The notes: generated from the letters alone by a model not told the origin. A stretch of DNA of 6,022 nt from a bacterium (GCA_024710535.1 JANJUO010000007.1:1-6022), one strand, 5' to 3'. Counted from the first letter of the stretch, positions 1 to 5,601 are shown. Made by a program: numbers and translations.

Positions 1-193
1 CGAGGGACGAAGGAAAGTGACGAGGGACGAAGGAAAGTGACGAGGGACGAAGGAAAGTGACGAGGGACGAAGGAAAGTTACGAGGGACGAAAGAATGGGA
101 CGAGTGACGAATAAAGGGACGAGCGACGAATAAAGGGACGAGCGACGAAAGAATGGGACGAGTGACGAAGAAAGGGACGAGGGACGAAGAAAG
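1..193. repeat. 20-bp tandem repeat array, partial at left edge
   Basis: The unit is cgagggacgaaggaaagtga. It occurs three times identically (1-60) and once with one change (61-80). It then decays to 19-20 bp variants starting at 81, 101, 120, 139, 159 and 178, the last one cut short at 193. Each unit contains two related half-motifs (cgaggga and cgaagga), so the 20-mer itself looks like an older duplication. The plus strand is almost all purine plus the C of CGA. The most uniform copies are at the window edge and the most diverged lie next to the leuD terminator, as expected if new copies arise on the left side. The unit length is not a multiple of three and the plus frames hit TGA in every cycle, so this is not coding. 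No spacers separate the copies, so it is not CRISPR. Function unknown. Confidence 0.95.
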
Positions 194-231
194 AAAAAAC
201 CTTCCGAATTTATTAAAATAAGGAAGGTTTT
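194..231 (-). terminator. Rho-independent terminator of leuCD
   Basis: A perfect 10-bp stem, AAAACCTTCC (196-205) with GGAAGGTTTT (222-231), encloses a 16-nt AT-rich loop. Read on the minus strand, the stem runs directly into a T tract (complement of the A run 194-199). It lies 24 bp past the leuD stop codon. In the plus direction the trailing sequence is TTTTGTATTG, so it could also stop weak plus-strand transcription coming from the repeat array. Confidence 0.85.
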
Positions 232-254
232 GTATTGAATTTAAAATTTATTGA

Positions 255-752
255 TTACAATCCCAATTTTGCTTTCAATTTTACTTGTGTATATGGAATA
301 AGTCCACCTGCTTCAACAATTGCTTGTCTTGCTTTTGGTAATGGAATAATTGGAAAAGTTTTATTTTTTGTAATATTTTTTACTTCTGTTTCGCTAATTT
401 CCAGTTCATCATTTTCATCTGCCTCGATCTCAGGACAGATTACTGTATTCAAGCCAAGATTGATGCTATTCTGTAGAAATATTCTTGCAAAATCACGTGC
501 AACAACAGTGATATTATGACCTTTTAAAGTGGATGCCGCCTGCTCACGAGATGAACCACATCCAAAATTTTTCCCTCCAATAATTATTGCAGGTATGGAT
601 TTTTCTTTCTGATTCAACATTGTATTCAATTCAGTAACATCCGCAAAAGCAAATTGTGGAGTTTCTGATGGCAATACAGTTGCCATATATCTTCCGGGAT
701 AAATAATATCAGTTGAAATATCATCACCGATTTTATAGATTACGTTTGACAT
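255..752 (-). CDS. leuD: 3-isopropylmalate dehydratase small subunit (short form)
   Basis: This 165-residue protein is the swivelling-domain subunit that, with LeuC, interconverts 2-isopropylmalate and 3-isopropylmalate by dehydration and rehydration in leucine synthesis (cytoplasm). Visible signatures are the N-terminal strand and loop with TDIIYPGRYMAT (14-25) and the GGKNFGCGSSREQA block (59-72), whose GSSR supplies the catalytic serine and substrate-binding arginine known from the aconitase superfamily. FARIFLQNSINLGL (88-101) is also typical. The length matches the short archaeal/HacB-like type (about 160-170) rather than the ~200-residue E. coli form. The start is firm: ATG at 752 is preceded by AAAGGAGA (complement of 761-768), which lies inside the last codons of leuC, giving translational coupling. 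The substrate-recognition loop reads YMAT, so citramalate, dimethylmalate or homoaconitate specificity cannot be excluded. Confidence 0.9.
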   Translation of the reverse strand: MSNVIYKIGDDISTDIIYPGRYMATVLPSETPQFAFADVTELNTMLNQKEKSIPAIIIGGKNFGCGSSREQAASTLKGHNITVVARDFARIFLQNSINLGLNTVICPEIEADENDELEISETEVKNITKNKTFPIIPLPKARQAIVEAGGLIPYTQVKLKAKLGL

Positions 753-753
753 T

Positions 754-2046
754 TTAATTTTCTCCTTTATTTGGATTAGAAATCACTCCTGTTAATGCGG
801 AATATGCCGCAACTGCAGGTGATGATAAATATACTTCCGAACTTGGATTGCCCATTCTGCCTAAGAAATTGCGATTTGTTGTTGCAAGTGCTACTTCGCC
901 ATCACCTAATGCACCTTGATGCACACCAAGACAAGGTCCACAGCCGGAATTCATCACAACAGCGCCCGCTTTCATCAAATCTCCAACATATCCCAGCTCC
1001 ATTGCTTCTTGATAAATTCTTGATGATGCCGGAAAAACGAGCATTCTTGTGGATTTGTTGATTTTCTTGCCACGAACTATGTCTGCCGCAATTTTTATAT
1101 CATCAAGTCTGCCATTTGTGCATGAACCTATTACAATTTGCTGAACAGATTTGCCCTCAACTTCGCTGATTGGCTTCACATTATCAACAGTATGTGGGCA
1201 TGCAATTTGTGGCTCAATCTTGTTGGCATCGATCTCAACTATCTGAACATATTCAGCATCTTCATCAGGCAAAATATATTCTAATTCACCTTTATAGCCA
1301 GCAACAGTTCTCAAATAATTTTCTGTTTCGGAGTCAGGAGGAACAATACCGCTTGTTGCACCGGCTTCCACACTCATATTACACAAAGTAAGTCTGCCCG
1401 AAGTAGTCATATTTCTGATTGTTGAGCCATGGAATTCCAATACTTTATAATTTGCACCTTCTGCTGAAATTTTCCCAATCAAATAAAGAATCAAATCTTT
1501 TGCTGATACATATTTTGGCAATTCACCATCAACTATAACTTTGATTGTGGCTGGAACTTCAACATTCAATATTGTTCCAAGTGCCCAAACAGACGCCATC
1601 TCTGTTGCACCAATTCCAAATGAAAAAGCACCCAAAGCACCGTGAGTTGTAGTATGGCTATCAGTGCCAACAACTATTCCTCCTGGCATAACATAGCCTG
1701 ATTCGGGCAGAATCTGATGGCAAATACCACCTTCATCGCCACGAATATCGTGAAATTTCTCAATGCCTTGTTTGGCAACGAAATCCCTAATCTTTTTCTG
1801 ATTGGTTGCAGTTTTTTTGCTTTCAGCAGGAACTCTATGATCGAAAATAATAGCAATTTTTGAAGCATCCCATACATTTGCTTCAACATTTAATCCTTTG
1901 TAAATCTCACTAAATTGATTAATCACCAACGCTGCATTTTCGTGGGACATAGCTAAACTCACTTGTGGCTCAACAACATCACCAACATTCACACTATTAA
2001 GTCCGCATTGTTTGGCAATAATTTTCTGTACTATGGTTTGACCCAT
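754..2046 (-). CDS. leuC: 3-isopropylmalate dehydratase large subunit (short form)
   Basis: The 430-residue catalytic subunit carries the [4Fe-4S] cluster of isopropylmalate isomerase. The three cluster-binding cysteines are visible: Cys309 in IGSCTNGR (306-313) and Cys369/Cys372 in NSGCGPCLG (366-374). Other family blocks are AMSHENAALV (32-41), GTDSHTTTHGALGAFSFGIGATE (127-149, His131 and His135) and GRMGNPSSEVYLSSPAVAA (397-414). The length fits the short archaeal/HacA-like branch (~420-430) rather than the ~466-residue proteobacterial LeuC. The start ATG has AAGGTGA (complement of 2051-2057) four bases upstream. The stop codon is separated by one base from the leuD ATG, so the two subunits are made from one message in equal amounts. 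No leuA or leuB lies in the window. The enzyme identification is secure; exact substrate (isopropylmalate versus citramalate and relatives) is inferred from frequency in the family. Confidence 0.92.
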   Translation of the reverse strand: MGQTIVQKIIAKQCGLNSVNVGDVVEPQVSLAMSHENAALVINQFSEIYKGLNVEANVWDASKIAIIFDHRVPAESKKTATNQKKIRDFVAKQGIEKFHDIRGDEGGICHQILPESGYVMPGGIVVGTDSHTTTHGALGAFSFGIGATEMASVWALGTILNVEVPATIKVIVDGELPKYVSAKDLILYLIGKISAEGANYKVLEFHGSTIRNMTTSGRLTLCNMSVEAGATSGIVPPDSETENYLRTVAGYKGELEYILPDEDAEYVQIVEIDANKIEPQIACPHTVDNVKPISEVEGKSVQQIVIGSCTNGRLDDIKIAADIVRGKKINKSTRMLVFPASSRIYQEAMELGYVGDLMKAGAVVMNSGCGPCLGVHQGALGDGEVALATTNRNFLGRMGNPSSEVYLSSPAVAAYSALTGVISNPNKGEN

Positions 2047-2356
2047 TTTTTCACCTTAAAATTACATTATTTTAATAAAATGCAATACATTAAGATTCAA
2101 AATTAATGAAAAAAGATTATATTTTGAATAAATTAGTACAAAATTATTATTTTTATTAAATTTATGAATCTAATAAGCCGTTTTGATACAAAATAACAAT
2201 TGTATATTACTTAAGATTAATAATTCAAGATTCAAAAGGATTTGAAAATTTCGTAAGGATTATATATATTTGCGCATATAATGCATATAATAAATAATAG
2301 AAAAGAGGATTGTTTTTAATAAATGGAAAAAAAGTAGAGCATTTAATCTTTTATCA
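2047..2356. other. AT-rich divergent intergenic region leuC / vapB
   Basis: No gene is visible here on either strand. It must hold the leuCD promoter (minus) and sequences upstream of the toxin-antitoxin pair (plus). Two details stand out. A 9-bp tandem duplication GCATATAAT at 2274-2282 and 2283-2291 places two TATAAT hexamers in register on the plus strand. The phrase AAGATTCAAAA recurs at about 2092-2102 and 2227-2237. A four-codon ATG...TAG at 2323-2337 is probably chance. Confidence 0.6.
2116..2121 (-). promoter_or_regulatory. Possible -10 element of leuCD
   Basis: The minus strand reads TATAAT here (plus-strand ATTATA), 70 bp upstream of the leuC ATG. No convincing -35 is found at the usual spacing; a TTGTAC at 2136-2141 is only 14 bp away. 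In sequence this AT-rich such hexamers arise by chance, so this is a weak call. I see no leucine-codon leader peptide or T-box-like structure between it and leuC. Confidence 0.25.
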
Positions 2357-2400
2357 ATATTTTATTTTTTTGTTAAAAAATAAAATATAATTAGTATAAT
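2357..2400 (+). promoter_or_regulatory. Putative vapBC promoter with 14-bp palindrome
   Basis: A perfect inverted repeat has arms ATATTTTATTTTTT (2357-2370) and its complement (2375-2388) around the loop TGTT. Just downstream is a consensus TATAAT (2395-2400), and TTGTTA (2370-2375) could be a -35 at 19 bp spacing, which would put the palindrome over the -35 region. The antitoxin ATG is 28 bp past the -10. Many type II antitoxins autoregulate by binding palindromes in their own promoter, so this is a candidate operator. The arms are pure A/T, so chance or a simple hairpin are real alternatives. Confidence 0.4.
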
Positions 2401-2428
2401 TCGTAAATTTTTATTTGGATTGGAAAAA

Positions 2429-2638
2429 ATGGAAGCAATTGAGTTTACAGCAATACCAATAAATGGCAATATTAAGCTACCTGAAGAGTTGTCTAATATT
2501 AATAATGAAATGAAATTTATTGTTCTTTTTGATTTAAATAGTTCAAAAAGTTCGATTAAGGATGATTCCAATTTCAATGCAATTTCTTTGAGCACAAAAG
2601 GTATTACTTTCAATCGTGAGTTTGCAAATAAACGGTAG
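2429..2638 (+). CDS. VapB-like antitoxin
   Basis: This 69-residue protein starts MEAIEFTAIPINGNIKLPEE. The N-terminus has the beta-strand pattern of small AbrB/VapB-like or DUF2281-like antitoxins (strand, NG turn, LPEEL), followed by a second hydrophobic strand (KFIVLFDL). The acidic-to-basic tail has FNAISLSTKGITFNREFANKR, which resembles the conserved C-terminal tail of antitoxins found in front of PIN toxins. It would neutralise and probably co-repress the PIN RNase encoded next. I chose ATG 2429 over the in-frame TTG at 2420 because the homology-like region starts there; only a weak GGA precedes it. It overlaps the toxin reading frame by 23 bp if the toxin starts at GTG 2616, as is usual for such pairs. 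The antitoxin frame itself is undamaged although the toxin is broken. Family assignment is by pattern and context. Confidence 0.7.
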   Translation: MEAIEFTAIPINGNIKLPEELSNINNEMKFIVLFDLNSSKSSIKDDSNFNAISLSTKGITFNREFANKR

Positions 2639-3041
2639 ATTTTTTATCGATACAAACATACTCATTTATTTATAATCAATTGATGAGCCGGAGAAATCCA
2701 CGATAGCTAAGGAATTAGTCCAAAGAGAAAATGTAGTAATCTCAACACAAGTTCTAAATGAATTTTCGAATGTCTTAATCAAGAAGTATAAACAGAATTC
2801 GGCAAGTATAATCAAAGCAATCAATGAAACCGTAAAAATTACATTTGTAAAATCAATTACTAAAGACACCATTAAAGCCGCATTGCAATTACGAGATAAA
2901 TATGCTTATTCCTTTTATGATTGTTTGATTTTGTCATCAGCATTAGAAACAGATTGCAATATACTTATAACTGAAGACTTGCATAGTAATCATTTAGTCG
3001 AAAATAAATTGCTCATCAAAAATCCTTTTAATAAAGAATAA
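2616..3041 (+). pseudogene. PIN-domain VapC-like toxin, nonsense-interrupted
   Basis: Read from GTG 2616 the frame gives 141 codons, typical of a VapC-type PIN endoribonuclease, with one premature TAA at 2673-2675 (codon 20) and a natural stop at 3039-3041. All four acidic metal-binding positions expected of PIN domains are present: Asp12 (FFIDTNILIYL), Glu49 (QVLNEFSN), Asp102 (FYDCLILSSA) and Asp121 (ITEDLH). The stop lies within IYL*SIDEPEK, where many relatives have a Tyr or Phe; TAT to TAA is a single change. There are no other frame breaks, so the lesion looks recent. No in-frame ATG follows the stop, and any restart would lose Asp12, so a working toxin is unlikely without readthrough. 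An assembly or sequencing error is the main alternative. The true start is uncertain (GTG 2616 or TTG 2622; AAAGG at 2597-2601 is a distant ribosome site). Confidence 0.8.
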
Positions 3042-3249
3042 ATATATTTGCGAAATATTAGTAGCAATACTTCCAAGGGTTTTAAAACTTTCAAGTATTT
3101 GTTTTAGTAGCTTGGATATCCTTGTTTGAGGTGATTTGAGTGTCAGTAGCAACAATCCAGATAACTAATCCCGCTCATTGTATTTCTGCACTTCAACAAG
3201 CTCCGTGTAACACAAGATCAACAAGTGATGCGCCAACATTTTATCGAAA
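3042..3249. other. Gene-free spacer with weak hairpin and GC-richer patch
   Basis: No convincing gene. AATACTT (3066-3072) pairs with AAGTATT (3093-3099) just past the toxin stop, and the loop contains the self-complementary GTTTTAAAAC (3079-3088). This could end the toxin-antitoxin transcript but lacks a proper T tract. A patch at about 3165-3240 is richer in GC than its surroundings and contains CACTTCAACAAGCTCCGTG (3189-3207) and the short palindrome GTGTAACAC (3205-3213). The former resembles dispersed intergenic repeats of the CTTCGACAAGCTC kind known from several bacterial genomes; that resemblance is from memory and unproven. Confidence 0.5.
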
Positions 3250-3261
3250 TTCGGAAGAAAT

Positions 3262-3296
3262 AAAAAAACTTCCGAAAGATATATCCGTCGGAAGTT
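3262..3296 (-). terminator. Rho-independent terminator of the marR-yceI-OYE unit
   Basis: The stem AACTTCCG (3267-3274) pairs perfectly with CGGAAGTT (3289-3296) around a 14-nt loop. On the minus strand the stem is followed by seven T (complement of 3262-3268). It lies 57 bp past the stop codon of the Old Yellow Enzyme gene. The plus-strand reading (CGGAAGTTATTGTTTTTTT) also has a T tract, so it may work in both directions. A third copy of the arm, TTCGGAAG (3250-3257), can pair with CTTCCGAA (3269-3276) and compete with the main stem. Confidence 0.85.
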
Positions 3297-3353
3297 ATTG
3301 TTTTTTTACATTTATTATGTTTAATTATTTATATTATATACATTTAGAATTTT

Positions 3354-4433
3354 CTAATCATTCAAAAATGGATAATCAATAAATCCTTTTTCGCCACCCT
3401 GATAGAAAGTTTTTTTGTCAGGCATTGCCAAATCTGCATTCAAAGCAAATCTTTTTGGTAAATCCGGATTTGAAATAAACAAACTGCCAAAAGATACCAT
3501 ATCTGCAAGACCTGATTCTAATGTTTCAATTGCTTTATCTCTTGTGTAGCCAGCATTTGCAATCAAATTACCTTTGTAAATAGGTCTAAAGGTTGAAATT
3601 ACGTCTTTAATGTAATTTTCAGGCAATTTATCTGCTGGTAATTGCGGTTGCATTAAATGCAAATAACCCAAATTGTAATCATTTAATTTTTCAATCAAAT
3701 ATGAAAAAGTTTCTTGCGGATTGCTATCGAACATTGAATTGAATAAATTGCTTGGTGAAAGTTTTATACCAACTCTATTGCTACTCCAAACTTTCAAAAC
3801 TTCTTCAATAACTTCAAGTGTAAATCTTGAACGATTTTCAATTGAGCCACCATAAGCATCAGTTCTGTGGTTTGAACCACTTTCTAAAAATTGGTCAAGC
3901 AAATATCCAAATGCTCCATGAATATCTACTCCATCAAAACCAGCTGATTTAGCATTTTCCGCCGCAATACCAAAATCTTTCACAATTTGTTTAATTTCAT
4001 CAATTTCCAATGCTTTAGGTGTGCTGAAGTCTTTCATTCCTTCATAAGTGAAAGTTTTTCCTTCTACTGCGATGGCAGATGGTGCAACTGGTGCGGCACC
4101 ATTGTGGAATGAACTATGAGAAACTCTGCCCACATGCCACAATTGTAGAAAAATTTTGCCATCATTTTGATGAACTTTATCAGTGATTTTGCTCCATGCA
4201 TCAATTTGTTCTTTTGTGTAGATTCCAGGGGTGTTGGTATAGCCAACACCCTGAGAACTAATTTGAGAACCTTCGCTAATTATCAATCCCGCAGATGCTC
4301 TTTGTGAATAATAAATTTGCGCCAAATCTGATGCAACTCCATTACTATCTGCTCTACTTCTTGTCATTGGAGACATCACAATGCGATTTTTGAGCTCCAA
4401 ATCACCGATTGAATATTTTTCGAATAATTTCAT
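3354..4433 (-). CDS. Old Yellow Enzyme family ene-reductase (NemA-like)
   Basis: A 359-residue FMN-dependent NAD(P)H:flavin oxidoreductase, a cytoplasmic TIM-barrel enzyme that reduces activated C=C bonds, quinones, maleimides or nitro compounds. Family blocks in order: LELKNRIVMSPMTRSRAD (FMN-binding Thr24), FLQLWHVGR (Gln97, His100), GFDGVDIHGAFGYLLDQFL (His172, Tyr177), SNHRTDAYGGSIENR, RVGIKLSP (Arg220), NAGYT, and SNPDLPKRF. The C-terminal FYQGGEKGFIDYPFL is characteristic of the NemA/OYE1 class. Two positions are unusual. The second substrate-anion ligand, Asn in OYE1 or His in NemA, is Phe175. The phosphate-binding Arg of the GR(x)FI(x)NPDL motif is Ser317. ATG 4433 is preferred to GTG 4436 because AAGG (complement of 4441-4444) lies 7 bp upstream of it. 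It starts 9 bp after the yceI-like stop, whose TAA overlaps that ribosome site, so the two are co-translated. Exact substrate unknown. Confidence 0.9.
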   Translation of the reverse strand: MKLFEKYSIGDLELKNRIVMSPMTRSRADSNGVASDLAQIYYSQRASAGLIISEGSQISSQGVGYTNTPGIYTKEQIDAWSKITDKVHQNDGKIFLQLWHVGRVSHSSFHNGAAPVAPSAIAVEGKTFTYEGMKDFSTPKALEIDEIKQIVKDFGIAAENAKSAGFDGVDIHGAFGYLLDQFLESGSNHRTDAYGGSIENRSRFTLEVIEEVLKVWSSNRVGIKLSPSNLFNSMFDSNPQETFSYLIEKLNDYNLGYLHLMQPQLPADKLPENYIKDVISTFRPIYKGNLIANAGYTRDKAIETLESGLADMVSFGSLFISNPDLPKRFALNADLAMPDKKTFYQGGEKGFIDYPFLND

Positions 4434-4442
4434 CACTTTGCC

Positions 4443-5060
4443 TTATTTAGAATTTCCAACAATATTCAAAACATATTTGATATCGTTTGAAATAGTTTTG
4501 TCGCCTAAATTATCAAAGAAACTTCCTGAGCCATATTTTACTTCCCATTTTGAGCGGTCGATAGTAAATTCTGCTTTTGCAGTCATATCTTTTCCACTAA
4601 AAGTAATCATTGCAGGGAATGAAAAATCTTTTGTAATGTTTCTAATTGTTAATTTGCCGCTAACTGTATGATTTGTTTTGCCTGATTTGTCGCTTTTTGC
4701 TTCAATTTTTGTGATTTCAAAAGTTGAAGTTGGAAATTTTTCAACATTGAAAAAATCATCTGATTTCAAGTGACCTACTAATTTTGCATTCAAACCAGTA
4801 TCTTTAACATCATCACTTTTGATTGTTGTCATATCAAGAACAAATTTTCCTGTGAAACTATTGCCACTTTTTACAACAGAGCCATCTTTGATGTCGATTG
4901 TACCATTATGGCTACCCGGAACAAAACTTTTTGATCCTGCCCATTCAACCTTGCTTTTTGAAGGATTGATTACATAAGTTTGAGCGAAAGTATTTGCAGT
5001 GAATGCAAATGCTAAAACTGCTAAAAATGCAGTTAATTTTAAGAAATTGGATTTTAACAT
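4443..5060 (-). CDS. Secreted YceI-family lipocalin-like protein
   Basis: This 205-residue protein belongs to the YceI family, eight-stranded extended beta-barrels whose structurally known members bind isoprenoid-type or other long lipophilic molecules. A Sec signal peptide is clear: MLKSNFLK, then a hydrophobic stretch (9-20) and an AFA-like cleavage context, TFA|Q at 26/27, with no lipobox, so the mature protein is probably periplasmic. Family landmarks are YVINPSKSKVEWAGSK (29-44), the GHLKSDDFFNVEKFPTSTFEIT block (96-117), GKLTIRNITKDFSFP (135-149) and the C-terminal FTIDRSKWEVKYGSGSFFDN (165-184). The start ATG has GAGGTG (complement of 5065-5070) four bases upstream. It lies 36 bp downstream of marR and 9 bp upstream of the OYE gene in one probable operon. 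MarR-YceI neighbourhoods are common in Bacteroidota. The bound ligand is unknown. Confidence 0.93.
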   Translation of the reverse strand: MLKSNFLKLTAFLAVLAFAFTANTFAQTYVINPSKSKVEWAGSKSFVPGSHNGTIDIKDGSVVKSGNSFTGKFVLDMTTIKSDDVKDTGLNAKLVGHLKSDDFFNVEKFPTSTFEITKIEAKSDKSGKTNHTVSGKLTIRNITKDFSFPAMITFSGKDMTAKAEFTIDRSKWEVKYGSGSFFDNLGDKTISNDIKYVLNIVGNSK

Positions 5061-5096
5061 AGAACACCTCTAATATTATATAATTATAAAAAAAAA

Positions 5097-5546
5097 TTAA
5101 TCTCTAAGTTTGTCTAATAAATTATTCAAAGCTTGTGCTTCTTCAATTGTCAAAACATCACTAAAATTATGATATTTTTCACTTTCAATATCTGTAATTT
5201 TCAATAGATCAAGACCTTTTTCAGTAATTTTCACTTTAACTTGCCTTCTGTCATTTTCATCTGTATCTCTTGTAACATATTGCTTTATTCTGAGTTTTTC
5301 TACTAATCTGGAAGCATTCGACATCTTATCGAGCATCCTATCCTGAATGGTAGTTATTGTGGCGTTTCCCGGATGCTGACCACGTAGTATTCTCAAAATA
5401 TTATATTGCTGTGGAGATAAATCATACTCTTTCAAATAACAGTGAACCTTTTGGTTTATCCAGCCAGCGGTAAAAATAATATTTATCACCATTTTATTGT
5501 ATTCACTTTTGAATAGCGGCTGCTTGATTTCGTCTTCGATCTTCAT
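5097..5546 (-). CDS. MarR-family transcriptional regulator
   Basis: A 149-residue winged-helix repressor-type protein, presumably dimeric. The N-terminal dimerisation helices span about 1-40. LSPQQYNILRILRGQHP (43-59) leads into the DNA-binding helices (about 62-90, DRMLDKMSNASRLVEKL), then the wing with the family's DENDRRQVKVKITEKG (96-111) and a C-terminal helix back to the dimer interface. Start: an upstream in-frame ATG at 5594 would add 16 residues (MCIDINCKN...) that do not look like MarR, and it would precede the transcription start implied by the TATAAT at 5596-5601. ATG 5546 (MKIEDEIKQ) fits relatives, though neither has a good ribosome site. The protein has one cysteine, Cys36, in the N-terminal helices. 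It heads the yceI-OYE operon and very likely controls it and itself. The inducer is not evident; oxidant or electrophile sensing is inference. Confidence 0.9.
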   Translation of the reverse strand: MKIEDEIKQPLFKSEYNKMVINIIFTAGWINQKVHCYLKEYDLSPQQYNILRILRGQHPGNATITTIQDRMLDKMSNASRLVEKLRIKQYVTRDTDENDRRQVKVKITEKGLDLLKITDIESEKYHNFSDVLTIEEAQALNNLLDKLRD

Positions 5547-5575
5547 ATAAATTTTCAAAAAATAAATGTTTTTAC

Positions 5576-5601
5576 AATTAATGTCTATACACATAATTAT
5601 A
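5576..5601 (-). promoter_or_regulatory. Predicted marR operon promoter with operator-like palindrome
   Basis: The minus strand has TATAAT at 5601-5596, which would start transcription near 5588 and give a ~40-nt leader before ATG 5546. Overlapping this point is ATGTCTATACACAT (5581-5594), a near-palindrome with 12 of 14 self-complementary positions. It is flanked by AATTA (5576-5580) and TAATT (5594-5598). MarR proteins commonly bind AT-rich palindromes of this size over the -10/+1 region, which makes it the best operator candidate. No good -35 is visible. Confidence 0.4.

Noticed and set aside
1..193. CRISPR array or coding repeat
   Set aside because: Copies are directly adjacent with no spacers. 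The 20/19-bp units shift frame and give stops on the plus strand. On the minus strand few stops occur, but any frame would have to begin around the terminator and has no start or homology-like content.
235..519. 94-codon plus-strand frame antisense to leuD
   Set aside because: It is fully explained by leuD on the other strand; the Phe/Ser-rich content is the usual antisense artefact.
795..1391. Plus-strand open frames within leuC
   Set aside because: They are antisense shadows of a well-conserved enzyme gene with biased composition (His/Leu/Gln-rich) and no family signature.
2323..2337. Four-codon ATG...TAG as a leader peptide for vapBC
   Set aside because: Too short and lies before the better promoter; likely chance in an A-rich stretch.
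2362..2872. Minus-strand frames opposite the toxin-antitoxin pair
   Set aside because: Hydrophobic, AT-driven translations. The plus-strand reading explains the region with recognisable antitoxin and PIN motifs.
3140..3382. 80-codon plus-strand open frame
   Set aside because: It runs through the OYE terminator hairpin and into the 3' end of the OYE gene on the other strand. It has no ribosome site and low-complexity, Cys/Tyr-rich content without domain features.
4381..4671. Plus-strand frame across the yceI/OYE junction
   Set aside because: Antisense to two solid genes, with no independent coding evidence.
5547..5594. Longer MarR start at 5594
   Set aside because: The 16 extra residues do not resemble MarR N-termini, have no ribosome site and would lie upstream of the likely transcription start.
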